64,000 nt of DNA, taken from Deltaproteobacteria bacterium (lineage in GTDB: Bacteria; Desulfobacterota; Syntrophobacteria; Syntrophobacterales; Syntrophobacteraceae). A program made the translations under genes and the position numbers. The stretch covers positions 25,527-89,526 of the forward strand of contig JAAYVE010000015.1 in assembly GCA_012517315.1 (NCBI GenBank), read 5' to 3'. This document shows positions 10,761 to 19,827 of the stretch, piece by piece (position 1 is the stretch's first letter; the number at the start of each line of letters is the position of its first letter). The notes beneath the pieces were generated by a model. It was not told the DNA's origin. It did not search any database and saw nothing but the letters and a program-made list of their open reading frames with translations.

Positions 10761-11078
10761 ATGGCGGTTGTGGAGATCAGTGTGGTTCCCCTTGGGGTGC
10801 AGAGTGTCAGCCTGAGCGCTTTTGTGGCCGAAGCCCTGAAAGTGCTCCAAAAGAGCGGTCTCAGTTACGAACTGACGGGGATGGGAACCATCATATCCGG
10901 TGATTTGGACGCCATCTGGCGGGTTCTCCGGGAAATGCACGAAAGCTGCTTTGCGCAAGGGGTCACCCGCGTGCTCACGACCATCCGCGTAGATGACCGC
11001 CGGGACAGGGTGAGTTCCTCTCGACAGAAGGTTGAATCGGTCATGAAAAGGCTCGAACAGGAAGGCGGGGAAGCGTAG
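10761..11078 (+). CDS. MTH1187/YqgV-type thiamine-binding protein
   Basis: A 105-residue single-domain protein of the MTH1187/YkoF-like superfamily. The family binds thiamine or related ligands, and its physiological role is unclear. The sequence starts MAVVEISVVPLGVQSVSLS and has the typical SGLSYELTGMGTIISGD and VTRVLTTIRVDDRRD blocks. The ATG at 10761 has a strong site (GGGAGGT) 5 nt upstream. An upstream in-frame extension would overlap the preceding gene and is rejected. It lies in a tight cluster with the TIM-barrel gene and khpA. Confidence 0.85.
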   Translation: MAVVEISVVPLGVQSVSLSAFVAEALKVLQKSGLSYELTGMGTIISGDLDAIWRVLREMHESCFAQGVTRVLTTIRVDDRRDRVSSSRQKVESVMKRLEQEGGEA

Positions 11079-11092
11079 AAATCTGGAGGTTC

Positions 11093-11332
11093 ATGGTGAA
11101 GGAATTGGTGGAATACCTTGTCAAATCCCTGGTGGACCAGCCCGATGAGGTCTTTTTGGCGGAACACGAGGAAGACGACACGGTGGTGCTGGAACTGAAA
11201 ATCGCCCCGGATGATCTGGGGAAAGTCATAGGGAAGAGCGGAAATACGATCAATGCCATTCGTACTGTGCTGCAGGCTGCTGCTTCCAGTCAGAGGAAGC
11301 GGGTGAGACTGGAAGTTTTGGGCCAGGAATGA
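11093..11332 (+). CDS. khpA: KhpA-type KH-domain RNA-binding protein
   Basis: A 79-residue single KH domain. It shows ELVEYLVKSLVDQPDEV at the N-terminus and the GxxG loop in KVIGKSGNTINAIRT, as in KhpA. KhpA usually pairs with KhpB and binds small RNAs and mRNAs. It is usually found between rpsP and rimM. Here it lies instead between a YqgV-type protein and a Lon-like protease, so it may be a relocated or second copy. The end overlaps the upstream extension of the next frame but not its chosen start. Confidence 0.85.
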   Translation: MVKELVEYLVKSLVDQPDEVFLAEHEEDDTVVLELKIAPDDLGKVIGKSGNTINAIRTVLQAAASSQRKRVRLEVLGQE

Positions 11333-11430
11333 CGCATGCGGTGAATGAGGGAGTACGCCGAGCGCCGCTTCCGGCACCGTCACCCGGGCAGGATGAATCG
11401 GCTCCTGAGGAAAAAGGAGGTATAGAATTC

Positions 11431-13899
11431 ATGTCAAGAGTCCCTGAATTATCGGCCAGTGCATTGAGAGCCAGGATCGAGCCTGAAACCCTGCCGTTTG
11501 AGACGACGGCGTCTTTGGAGGGCGCAGCGGAAAAGGTGGTGGGGCAGGAGCGGGCCATTGACGCCATCAAGTTCGGCATGGGCATGAAGGTCAGAGGGTA
11601 CAATATTTTCATTGCCGGCTCCAACAAGGCCGGTCTCACCTTCACAGCCAGGACCTATATCGAGGAACAGGCCAAAGAGGAAGCCACGCCCCCCGACTGG
11701 TGTTACGTTTATAATTTCAAGGAAACGGACAAGCCCAAGAGCATTAGGGTCTCTCCCGGCCGGGGAAAACAGCTCAAGAAGGACATGAGCGAATTCATCG
11801 AAACGCTTCAGGCCAAGATTCCCGAGGTTTTCGACAGCGACGACTACCGGGCCAAGGAGAGCGAAGTCCACCAGGCATTCGAAAGGCATCGGAGAGAGAT
11901 CATTGACGAACTCTCCCAGCAGGCGAAGGAACAGGGTTTCGTCCTCCAGTTCTCCCAGGTGGGCATGGTGATCATCCCCGCCAACAAGGAGGGGGAACCC
12001 ATGACTCAGGAGGACCTGCGGCACCTGAGCGAGGAAGAGAGAGCCCAATTGCGGCAGAAGAGCGATGAACTCCACGAAAAGATGAAAGACGCCATCAAGC
12101 GCATTCGGGAAGCGGAAGCGGAGTTCAAGGAGAAGCACACCAAGCTGGACAACGAGATCGCCCTGTTCGTGGTGGGGCAGCTCATGGCCCGTTACGAGGA
12201 AAAGTACCAGGACGAGGAACAGGTCCTTGAGTTTTTCAAAATGGCCCAGGAAGACATCCTGGAGAACATCGACGATTTTAAGAAAAAGCCCGAAGCACAG
12301 CAGCAGCAGCCCGGCCCGTTTCCCGTCCCGCAGCGGGAGGCGACTTTGCGCAAATATGAAGTGAACGTGCTCATCGACAACTCCGAAACCAAAGGGGCGC
12401 CGGTGGTCATCGAGTCCAATCCGGCCTATCCCAATCTCTTCGGGTCCATCGAACGGCAAGCTTGGTTCGGAGCCCTTTTCACGGACCACACCATGATCAA
12501 GCCGGGTGCCCTCCACAAAGCCAATGGGGGATACCTCGTGATGAAAGCCTTGGACCTGCTCAAATGGTTCATTTCCTATGAAGCCCTCAAGAGGGCCCTG
12601 CGGGACCAGGAGATCAAAATCGAGGACCTGGGGGAACTCTACGGCATTTTCAGCACGCGCACCATTCGGCCTGAGCCCATCCCCCTCAATGTGAAAATCG
12701 TTCTCACAGGGGACCCGTACATCTACCAGTTGCTCTACACCTATGACGATCGCTTCCAGAAGCTCTTCAAGGTAAAGGCGCACATGGATGATCAAATGGA
12801 CCGGAAGGACGAGACGATCATCGAATGCGCCCGCATGATGAGCCGCTACTGTAAGGACCACAAGATCCGTCACCTGGACCGGTCGGGGGTGGCCCGGGCC
12901 ATTGAATACAGCATGGAACTCACGGAAGACACGGACAAGCTCACCCTGGAACTGGGAAATATCAACGATCTGCTCAAGGAGGCCAACTACTTCGCGGAAC
13001 TGGACAAAGCGGATGTCATCCAGGACAAGCACGTGGAGGAAGCGATCAAGAAACGGATCTACCGGTCGAACCTCATTGAGGAGCGCATCAAGGAACTCAT
13101 CGAAAAGGACGTGTTCTGGGTGGAGACCGACGGATACAAGGTCGGGCAGGTCAACGGCCTCTCCGTCCTCATGACCGGCGATCACATGTTCGGGAAACCC
13201 AACCGCATCACCGCGACCGTTTCCGTCGGGCGGGACGGCATGGTGTCCATCGACCGGGAGTCCCGCATGAGCGGGAACATTCATACCAAGGGCCTGATCA
13301 TCCTCAGCAACTTCCTCAAGGAGCGTTTTGCGCACAACAAACCCATCGCTCTTTCCGCATCCCTTTGCTTCGAACAAAGTTACGGGATGGTGGACGGTGA
13401 CAGCGCGTCCAGCACGGAACTCTACGTGCTCCTGAGCGCCATTTCGGGTGTGCCCATCTACCAGGGGATCGCCGTCACCGGGTCCGTGAGCCAGAAAGGA
13501 GAAGTGCAGCCCATCGGGGGAGTCAACCACAAGATCAAGTCCTTTTTCGACATTTGCAAGCACAAGGGACTGAACGGAAAACAGGGAGTGATGATTCCCT
13601 CCAAGAATGTCCGCAACCTCATGCTCGACCAGGAAGTGGTGGATGCGGTCCGTGAGGGGAAATTCCATATCTGGCCGGTGTCCACCATCGAAGAAGGCAT
13701 CGAGATCCTTACGGGCATGGAGGCGGGAGTGCTCCAGGAAGATGGCACATACCCCGAGGGAACCCTCTTCAAAAAGGTGGACGACCGCCTCAAGCAGATC
13801 CTTGAGATCGTCAAGGAATATGGAAAGGACGCAGACAAGGAGAACGGGAAAAAGAAAGACGAGAACGAAGGCGGAGGATGCCCCCACTGCGGAGGGTAA
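11431..13899 (+). CDS. Lon-family (S16) protease with degenerate AAA motifs, LonC/LonB-like
   Basis: A cytosolic serine protease of 822 residues. The order is an AAA_32-type module, a long helical insertion (about residues 110-300) and a C-terminal S16 domain. The catalytic Ser is in DGDSASSTELY, and the partner Lys is expected in the QKGEVQPIGGVNHKIKSF block. The region where a Walker A is expected reads FIAGSNKAGLTF instead of GPxGTGKT, and the Walker B position reads GGYLVMKALDL with Lys where Asp is usual. ATP hydrolysis may therefore be lost, as in LonC. It ends in a GGGCPHCGG tail, possibly metal-binding. The ATG at 11431 has a near-perfect AAAGGAGG. Upstream codons back to 11329 are excluded. 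Confidence 0.88.
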   Translation: MSRVPELSASALRARIEPETLPFETTASLEGAAEKVVGQERAIDAIKFGMGMKVRGYNIFIAGSNKAGLTFTARTYIEEQAKEEATPPDWCYVYNFKETDKPKSIRVSPGRGKQLKKDMSEFIETLQAKIPEVFDSDDYRAKESEVHQAFERHRREIIDELSQQAKEQGFVLQFSQVGMVIIPANKEGEPMTQEDLRHLSEEERAQLRQKSDELHEKMKDAIKRIREAEAEFKEKHTKLDNEIALFVVGQLMARYEEKYQDEEQVLEFFKMAQEDILENIDDFKKKPEAQQQQPGPFPVPQREATLRKYEVNVLIDNSETKGAPVVIESNPAYPNLFGSIERQAWFGALFTDHTMIKPGALHKANGGYLVMKALDLLKWFISYEALKRALRDQEIKIEDLGELYGIFSTRTIRPEPIPLNVKIVLTGDPYIYQLLYTYDDRFQKLFKVKAHMDDQMDRKDETIIECARMMSRYCKDHKIRHLDRSGVARAIEYSMELTEDTDKLTLELGNINDLLKEANYFAELDKADVIQDKHVEEAIKKRIYRSNLIEERIKELIEKDVFWVETDGYKVGQVNGLSVLMTGDHMFGKPNRITATVSVGRDGMVSIDRESRMSGNIHTKGLIILSNFLKERFAHNKPIALSASLCFEQSYGMVDGDSASSTELYVLLSAISGVPIYQGIAVTGSVSQKGEVQPIGGVNHKIKSFFDICKHKGLNGKQGVMIPSKNVRNLMLDQEVVDAVREGKFHIWPVSTIEEGIEILTGMEAGVLQEDGTYPEGTLFKKVDDRLKQILEIVKEYGKDADKENGKKKDENEGGGCPHCGG

Positions 13900-14316
13900 A
13901 ACATCTCCGTCCGGCAAGTCGCACTTTCCCCTCACCTGATCTTGCAACGATCCTCCGGAGACCCTGCCCCGATGGCGGGGTTTCTTTTTTTGTGGACCCA
14001 TCCTGTGGGGACATGAGTCCCATTGTCCGGCACACGCCATGGGTACCCCCCCGGCGATGCATGAAAGTCGGTGGCCCTTCCGCACAAAACTTGGGCAGGC
14101 GTCAGTCTCTGATTTCTATTAACAAGCTGTGATTCCTTAAAAAAATTGCTTGGACTTACCAAAACCCCTCATGATTCTCAGCCGGAGATCCGATAACGGG
14201 GTGAGTCGAGGAGCGCAGGGACGGGTGCAGGGACAATTTCCTGTGAAGACGGACTCCATCTGGAATGAGGATTTTGGGAACGGGATTCTGGAAAAACGAC
14301 GACGAAGAGGTTTGGA
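13900..14316. other. Intergenic region upstream of chemoreceptor 1
   Basis: Holds the terminator at 13961-13992. An AT-rich stretch at about 14115-14160 could carry the chemoreceptor promoter. CCGATAA near 14190 resembles a flagellar sigma-28 -10 element, but no matching -35 was found. No gene is visible. Confidence 0.4.
13961..13992 (+). terminator. Rho-independent terminator after the Lon-like gene
   Basis: Stem CCCCG (13967-13971) / CGGGG (13976-13980) with a 4-nt loop, followed directly by TTTCTTTTTTT. It lies 60-90 bp after the stop codon and closes the four-gene run that begins at 9962. Confidence 0.8.
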
Positions 14317-16314
14317 ATGAAGGAACGAAAACAAAGGAAGGTGGCTGCAAAGCTCCTGGGATGGAGTCTGCCGTTTGTTGCTCTCTTTTTCGCTCTGGTG
14401 TGCTGTGCCATCTATTACACGGAGTCAAGGTCTCAGCAATCGGCCGTGAGGACGACCGGTCAGAAGACGGTGGAAGAGATTTCTATCGCCCTTGAGAACT
14501 GGATTGGGGATCAGGTTCGCATGGCGCAGATGATCGCGGGGGACGCCAGGGTGGTGGAAGCCCTCAAAAACCCCAGAGATCCGGTGGCTGTGAGCGCAGC
14601 CCAGAGCTATTTGCAGTCGGTTCACGGCAGGTTCCCTTATTATGAGAATCTGCCTCTTGCCGTGAAGATGCCGCAGGGGGAGAGCCTTGAAGTGGAAGTG
14701 GGAGGGACAAAAAAAACGATTACCGACGGGAACTTCATCACGGACACGGTGGGAGGCAAGACCATCGGCAAATGCGGGCCGCAGTTCAGCTACATTAAGG
14801 CCATTTATGAAGGCAAGGATTATTTCATCAGTGAAGTGTACCCGAGCATTCTACGGGGGAACCCGATTTTTGTCGTTGCAGCCCCTGTGAAGGACGCGTC
14901 GGGGAAGCTCTTGGGGACAGCGGTGGTCGCCCCTCAGATGAATTATTTCACGGAACTCTTCGTGGACAAGATCCGCATCGGGAAAACGGGATACCTTTTC
15001 TTCATGGACGATCGGGGCATGCTCATCGCTCATCCCGATAAGGAACTGATCCTCAAGAAGGAGGCTACGGAGAGGATCCGGAATGTATGCACCAGGCTTT
15101 TGGCGGGAAAGGGGGAATTCACGGAGTTCCAGGAAAAACAGGAGGGGGAAGAGAGGCTTTATATCGGCAGGAAAGTCAGGATTTCGGAGGGGAACCTCCT
15201 ACACGGCTGGCACATGGTCTTCACGCAAACGCTTGAAGAGATCCAGGCATCTTCCAGAGAATTCCTTGCCATCCTCGGTATTCTGGGGATCGCTTTCATG
15301 CTGGTCTTTGGCATAGGCATGAGCTTCATTGTCCGATTCATCATGGAAAGGCCGGTAATGCGTATTGCCGAAAATCTTCAAGAGGGCGCGGAAAAGACTC
15401 GCCAGTCGTCGCGGCAGGTGGCGGACACAAGCCAGACGCTTGCGGGAGGAGCTTCCCAACAGGCGGCCTCTCTTGAGGAGACATCCTCATCCATGGAAGA
15501 AATGGCGTCCATGACCAAGCAGAACGCTGAGAATGCGTCACAGGCCAATCGGCTCATCAACGAAGCTCATGAAGCCGTCATGGCGGCCAATCTGTCCATG
15601 TCTCAGCTTACCGGTTCCATGCGGGAAATCGCACTGGCGAGCGAGGAAACACAAAAGATCGTCAAGACGATTGACGAGATCGCATTCCAGACCAACCTGC
15701 TTGCTCTCAACGCTGCGGTGGAAGCGGCTCGGGCGGGTGAAGCGGGAGCAGGTTTCGCCGTGGTGGCCGACGAAGTGCGAAACCTTGCCATGCGGGCTGC
15801 CGAGGCTGCGAAAAACACTGCAAACCTCATCGAGAATACCGTGAAAAAGGTACAAGACGGGGGAAAACTGGTGAGTCAGACCAATGAGGCGTTCAAGGTC
15901 GTGGCGGAAGGCACCGCCAAGAGCCGCGGACTCATCGGGGAGATCGCCCAGGCTTCCAGGGAGCAGTCGCAGGGAATCGAGCAGGTGAGCACGGCCATCT
16001 CGGAAATCGATAAAGTCACTCAACAGGTGGCTTCCCATGCGGAAGATTCCGCTTCCGTTGCGAAAGAGATGCACTCCCAGGCGGTGACGATGAGTGCCGA
16101 GGTGGTTGCCCTCATCCGGCTGGTGACGGGAAAGAAAGATGGATTGGAGGGATATCCATCCCCGCAGATCTCTCCCGCGAAGCCGTCGGATTTGAACGGG
16201 GTGATCCCTCACAAACAGGGAAGAGACGGCGGGGTTCCCCTCCGGAGACTCCCGCCCATGATCCCTTCGACTTCGGTGTCCGCCACGAAGGACACGTCTT
16301 TCGGGGATTTCTGA
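14317..16314 (+). CDS. Methyl-accepting chemotaxis protein with periplasmic dCache-like sensor
   Basis: Transmembrane chemoreceptor of 665 residues. TM1 is at about 13-33 and TM2 at about 306-331, flanking a large periplasmic domain with dCache features ([29 protein letters not shown]). No clear HAMP follows TM2. The cytoplasmic helical bundle carries the hairpin tip [20 protein letters not shown] (from about 454) that contacts CheA/CheW. A flexible tail ends TSFGDF, which resembles the aromatic C-terminal pentapeptide tether for CheR/CheB. The ligand is unknown. No other chemotaxis gene is nearby. The tip and tail also occur in the second receptor at 42099. Confidence 0.93.
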   Translation: MKERKQRKVAAKLLGWSLPFVALFFALVCCAIYYTESRSQQSAVRTTGQKTVEEISIALENWIGDQVRMAQMIAGDARVVEALKNPRDPVAVSAAQSYLQSVHGRFPYYENLPLAVKMPQGESLEVEVGGTKKTITDGNFITDTVGGKTIGKCGPQFSYIKAIYEGKDYFISEVYPSILRGNPIFVVAAPVKDASGKLLGTAVVAPQMNYFTELFVDKIRIGKTGYLFFMDDRGMLIAHPDKELILKKEATERIRNVCTRLLAGKGEFTEFQEKQEGEERLYIGRKVRISEGNLLHGWHMVFTQTLEEIQASSREFLAILGILGIAFMLVFGIGMSFIVRFIMERPVMRIAENLQEGAEKTRQSSRQVADTSQTLAGGASQQAASLEETSSSMEEMASMTKQNAENASQANRLINEAHEAVMAANLSMSQLTGSMREIALASEETQKIVKTIDEIAFQTNLLALNAAVEAARAGEAGAGFAVVADEVRNLAMRAAEAAKNTANLIENTVKKVQDGGKLVSQTNEAFKVVAEGTAKSRGLIGEIAQASREQSQGIEQVSTAISEIDKVTQQVASHAEDSASVAKEMHSQAVTMSAEVVALIRLVTGKKDGLEGYPSPQISPAKPSDLNGVIPHKQGRDGGVPLRRLPPMIPSTSVSATKDTSFGDF

Positions 16315-16815
16315 GAGCGAGTCCCTTTTCAAACAGATTGAAGGACCCCCTTTAGCGGAGAGGTGGGAGTTGGATTCCACTCCCTTCTCCCGGAAGGGGG
16401 AATGCATTTCGCGAGCACTCTTCCAGGTCCCTCCAGGATTGCTTGCCACAGCTCCAGTTTACAGGAAAGCCCCGCTTCCCCACCGGGTACCGACATAGTC
16501 ACAATTCCCCCCCAATAAAAGATTGGAGGATCCCCACAAGGGCCGGATCTGGTTAGACAAGCTCTCAGTGCTGCTCCCCCTCGTTTCGGTACATCACTGA
16601 CGATTCTTTTTGAGAGGGCGTAAAATGATGGAGTAATGAGGAATCCCCCCTGGAGAATCGCCACCCAAATGCCGTCTTTTTGTTTGCTGTCTCCTTGAAA
16701 GCTCTTGACTTGCCTCCCCGATTTCCTACAATGGCCCGGTTTGAGAGAGGTCAGGACATTTCCTGCCTGATCCTGCCCACGGATTTCCTTTCCGGAACAG
16801 CAATGCGAGGCCTCC
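16315..16815. other. Intergenic region upstream of the kor-hdr locus
   Basis: 500 bp with no convincing gene. It contains an imperfect GGGAGT/ACTCCC hairpin soon after the chemoreceptor gene without a U-tract, and the clear promoter-like sequence listed at 16705-16732. Confidence 0.5.
16705..16732 (+). promoter_or_regulatory. Sigma-70-type promoter for the kor-hdr operon
   Basis: TTGACT (16705-16710) and TACAAT (16727-16732) are separated by 16 nt. They lie 84 bp upstream of korD. It is the best promoter match upstream of this locus and would drive the long co-directional run from 16816 to 27366. Confidence 0.6.
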
Positions 16816-17088
16816 ATGAGATATTGGCGTGTTCCGTTCGATCTGGACCAGATCCATGTCACGAGGGGGTTGGTGACCATCGTGGAGGAGCGATGCAAGG
16901 GGTGCGGCTACTGCATCGCCTACTGTCCACGGGACGTGCTGGAGTTGTCCGACCGTTATAATGCCAAAGGCTATCGGCCTCCTGCCGTGAAGAAGCCGGA
17001 GGCGTGTGTCAACTGCCACTATTGTGAAATCATCTGTCCTGATTTTGCCATCTTTTCCGAGGAGATTCCCCCAGACGCTGTGGGATGA
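16816..17088 (+). CDS. korD: 2-oxoacid:ferredoxin oxidoreductase delta (ferredoxin) subunit
   Basis: A 90-residue ferredoxin-like protein with two [4Fe-4S] motifs, CKGCGYCIAYCP and CVNCHYCEIICP, as in KorD/VorD subunits. It would take electrons from KorB and pass them to ferredoxin or to the Hdr proteins encoded downstream. First gene of the korDABC cluster, 60 bp before korA. The assignment to 2-oxoglutarate rather than another 2-oxoacid is by the gene order and general resemblance only. Confidence 0.88.
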   Translation: MRYWRVPFDLDQIHVTRGLVTIVEERCKGCGYCIAYCPRDVLELSDRYNAKGYRPPAVKKPEACVNCHYCEIICPDFAIFSEEIPPDAVG

Positions 17089-17148
17089 AAAGCAAATGTC
17101 CCAGGGATGCCTGATCGGGGTGTTCGCCCAAGGGGGGAATGGATTGTC

Positions 17149-18291
17149 ATGAAACCAGCAGTGCTGACGGGAGAGCATTTCATCACCGGGGACATCGCCT
17201 GCGCGGAGGGAGCCCTCGCTGCGGGATGCCTTTTCTTTGCGGGATATCCCATCACCCCGGCGACTGAGATCGCGGAGCACATGTCTTCCCGGCTTCCGGA
17301 CGTGGGAGGCACGTTCATCCAAATGGAGGATGAAATTGCGGCCATGGCTGCAGTGCTGGGGGCATCCTGCGCCGGTGTGAAAAGCATGACGGCCACTTCC
17401 GGCCCCGGCTTCAGTCTCATGATGGAGAACCTGGGACTGGGAATCTGTACGGAGACGCCTTGTGTGGTGGTGAATGTGCAGCGGGCCGGACCTTCCACGG
17501 GCCTTCCCACCCTCGGGGCCCAGGGGGACATGATGCAGGCCCGATGGGGATCCCACGGGCACTACGAAATCATCGCCCTCGCCCCCGATTCCCCTCAGGA
17601 GCTTTTCCACCAGACCATCACGGCGTTCAATCTGAGTGAAATCTATAGGGTTCCAGTCTTGGTCATGACGGACGAGGTGACGGGGCATCTGAGCGAGCGG
17701 GTGGTGATTCCGGAAGCTTCGAAAATTCCCTTGCGCAGCCGTCCCCGGCCCACAGGCAGGAAGGACCGCTACAAACCTTTTCAGCCCGGCCCTGACGGGG
17801 TTCCCCCAATGGCCATCGCCGGGGAAGGCTATGGCATACACGTGACGGGTCTCACCCATGACGAGCGGGGTTATCCCGTCATGACGGCCGAGGCCCAGGC
17901 GGACATGTTGCGGCGGCTCACCGAGAAGATACGCCGGAATGTGAGGGATATTGTCCTCACGGAAAGCTACAGGCTGGAAGATGCCGATGTCGCCGTTGTT
18001 TCGTACGGTGTTTCGGCGCGAAGCAGTCTTGCGGCAGTGGACGAGGCGCGGGAGATGGGGATCAGGGCGGGGTTGCTGCGCCTCATCACGGTATGGCCCT
18101 TTCCTGAAGAGGAAATCAGGGCGTTGGCCCGGAAGGTCCGAGCCCTGGTGACGGTTGAGATCAATCTGGGGCAGGTCCACCTGGAGGTGGAGCGCTGCTG
18201 CGGAGGAAGGGTTCCCGCCTTTCTCGTCGGCAACGCAGGGGGGACGGTGATCCCACCTGAGAGCATCCTGGAGGTGTTCAAAAGCATTTGA
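17149..18291 (+). CDS. korA: 2-oxoacid:ferredoxin oxidoreductase alpha subunit
   Basis: Oxidises 2-oxoglutarate (or another 2-oxoacid) with CoA to acyl-CoA, CO2 and reduced ferredoxin. The protein is 380 residues, typical for KorA. The N-terminal pyrimidine-binding domain shows GYPITPATEIAEHM and MEDEIAAMAAVLGAS, then MTATSGPGFSLMMENLGL. The C-terminal domain has VSYGVSARSS and the block LLRLITVWPFPEEEI. The ATG at 17149 follows AGGGGG by about 12 nt. An upstream in-frame ATG at 17107 would add 14 residues unlike the family and is rejected. Confidence 0.92.
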   Translation: MKPAVLTGEHFITGDIACAEGALAAGCLFFAGYPITPATEIAEHMSSRLPDVGGTFIQMEDEIAAMAAVLGASCAGVKSMTATSGPGFSLMMENLGLGICTETPCVVVNVQRAGPSTGLPTLGAQGDMMQARWGSHGHYEIIALAPDSPQELFHQTITAFNLSEIYRVPVLVMTDEVTGHLSERVVIPEASKIPLRSRPRPTGRKDRYKPFQPGPDGVPPMAIAGEGYGIHVTGLTHDERGYPVMTAEAQADMLRRLTEKIRRNVRDIVLTESYRLEDADVAVVSYGVSARSSLAAVDEAREMGIRAGLLRLITVWPFPEEEIRALARKVRALVTVEINLGQVHLEVERCCGGRVPAFLVGNAGGTVIPPESILEVFKSI

Positions 18292-18352
18292 ACTGCCTGG
18301 CGGTCACGGGGAACGTCCAGACGACGGTGCTCACTCGATCGGAACGGAAGCA

Positions 18353-19198
18353 ATGGAAAAGAGCAAGAAGAAGCGAAATCATCCTCTGGACGGCCTGCTG
18401 CGCACCGACCGCATCCCGCACATCTGGTGTGCGGGGTGCGGAATCGGCACCGTGTTTTCTTCCTGCCTCGTGGCCATGCAGGGAAGTGGAATCGACCTTC
18501 AGAAGACGGTCATGGTATCCGGCATCGGTTGTTCGGGCCGGGCCGCCGGTTATGTGAAACTGGACTCGTATCACACCACTCACGGCAGGGCGATTCCGTT
18601 TGCTACGGGTATGAAGCTGGCCAACCCGAACCTCAATGTGGTCGTGTTCAGCGGCGACGGGGATCTCTTCGCCATCGGCGGGAACCATTTCATCCATGCG
18701 GCCCGTCGCAATGTGGACCTCACGGTGATCTGCGTGAACAACCTCAACTATGGCATGACCGGGGGACAGGCTGCCGCCACGACGCCGAGCCTGGCCAAGA
18801 CCACGACGACCCCCATGGGGAATCCCGAGCAACCCTTCAATCTGCCTCTCCTCGCCTTCGCGTCGGGTGCGTCTTACGTGGCCCGGTGGACCATTCTGCA
18901 CACCCGTGACCTCACCAAGTCCATTGAGGAGGCGCTTCTCAGAAAAGGGTTCTCCTTCATCGAGGTTCTGGCCCCCTGCCCGACAGGGTATGGGAGGCGC
19001 AACCGGGAAGCCCCCCTGGAGACACTGAAACTCTACCAGGAGCGGACAATCACCAAGAATGGTGCCCATCCCGTGGATGTGCACCTGGACATCCACAGGG
19101 GGATCACCGTGGGCAAGTTTCACGAAGAGGATCGACCGACGTGCGTGGAGATGTATGACCGCACCTGCAGGCCTTCCTTTTCGGTGGAGACGGCATGA
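18353..19198 (+). CDS. korB: 2-oxoacid:ferredoxin oxidoreductase beta (TPP) subunit
   Basis: Thiamine-diphosphate and [4Fe-4S] subunit of 281 residues. CAGCGIG near the N-terminus and a later Cys supply cluster ligands. The TPP/Mg site reads SGDGDLFAIGGNHF and VNNLNYGMTGGQ, followed by ATTPSL, all typical of KorB. The stop overlaps the korC start (ATGA), indicating translational coupling. The short spacing to korA (61 bp) and shared strand place it in the kor operon. Confidence 0.93.
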   Translation: MEKSKKKRNHPLDGLLRTDRIPHIWCAGCGIGTVFSSCLVAMQGSGIDLQKTVMVSGIGCSGRAAGYVKLDSYHTTHGRAIPFATGMKLANPNLNVVVFSGDGDLFAIGGNHFIHAARRNVDLTVICVNNLNYGMTGGQAAATTPSLAKTTTTPMGNPEQPFNLPLLAFASGASYVARWTILHTRDLTKSIEEALLRKGFSFIEVLAPCPTGYGRRNREAPLETLKLYQERTITKNGAHPVDVHLDIHRGITVGKFHEEDRPTCVEMYDRTCRPSFSVETA

Positions 19199-19827
19199 AT
19201 CCGTCGGGAAAGGGTGAGGTGAGGGTGAAGGCGGGTGAGAAAGGGGCGCCACCCAGGGAAATTCTCATCACGGGTTTCGGCGGGCAGGGGATTGTCCTGG
19301 CGGGCCTGATCCTCGGGAAGGCTGCGAGTCTCGGGGATCGGAAGGAGGCGACGCTCACCCAGTCCTATGGCCCGGAGGCCAGGGGCGGGGCATGCAGCGC
19401 CCAGGTCATCATTTCCGACCGGAAAATCCATTACCCGTATGTGCGCAACCCAGACGTCCTGGTGTGCATGTCACAGGGTGGGTTTGAAAAATACGCCCAC
19501 CTGCTGAAGCCGGGCGGTGTTCTCATCATTGACCAGGACTTGGTCCGCCTTTCGGGGACCTGGGAATCGGAGTGCTTTGGCGTTCCCGCGACCCGGATGG
19601 CCGAGGAACTGGGGCGGAAGATGATGGCGAACATCGTCATGCTTGGTTTTTTCACGGCGTTGACGGGAGCCGTTTCCGTCGAATCCATACGAAGCGCTGT
19701 AAGCGCCTCGGTCCCCAAAGGCACGGAAGACAAGAACCTGAATGCATTCAACCGGGGGCTTGATTTCGGCCTTGCGACCCTAAAGGGCAGGCAGAAGAAA
19801 GCGGAAGGCAGGAAAGGGGCAAACTGA
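19195..19827 (+). CDS. korC: 2-oxoacid:ferredoxin oxidoreductase gamma subunit
   Basis: A 210-residue subunit with the family hallmarks ITGFGGQGIVLAGLILGKAA at about residue 26 and TQSYGPEARGGACSAQVIIS after it. The N-terminus is about 20 residues longer than usual. Overlaps korB by 4 nt, and its TGA shares one base with the ATG of the next gene (TGATG), so it is co-translated with the HdrA/GltD mosaic. That coupling is strong evidence that the oxidoreductase and the Hdr-like proteins work together. Confidence 0.92.
   Translation: MNPSGKGEVRVKAGEKGAPPREILITGFGGQGIVLAGLILGKAASLGDRKEATLTQSYGPEARGGACSAQVIISDRKIHYPYVRNPDVLVCMSQGGFEKYAHLLKPGGVLIIDQDLVRLSGTWESECFGVPATRMAEELGRKMMANIVMLGFFTALTGAVSVESIRSAVSASVPKGTEDKNLNAFNRGLDFGLATLKGRQKKAEGRKGAN

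Noticed and set aside
11449..14085. An 878-codon minus-strand open frame opposite the Lon-like gene
   Set aside because: Mirror frame of a conserved protease gene; Leu/Val/Gly/His-rich and it crosses the terminator. No ribosome site.
14186..14194. Flagellar sigma-28 promoters upstream of both chemoreceptors (CCGATAA near 14190, GCCGATAA at 41873)
   Set aside because: The -10 halves match but neither has a TAAAGTTT-like -35 at the right spacing, so they were not listed as promoters.
16345..16400. Hairpin GGGAGT / ACTCCC after chemoreceptor 1 as a terminator
   Set aside because: Short stem with an 8-nt loop and no U-tract; too weak to list.
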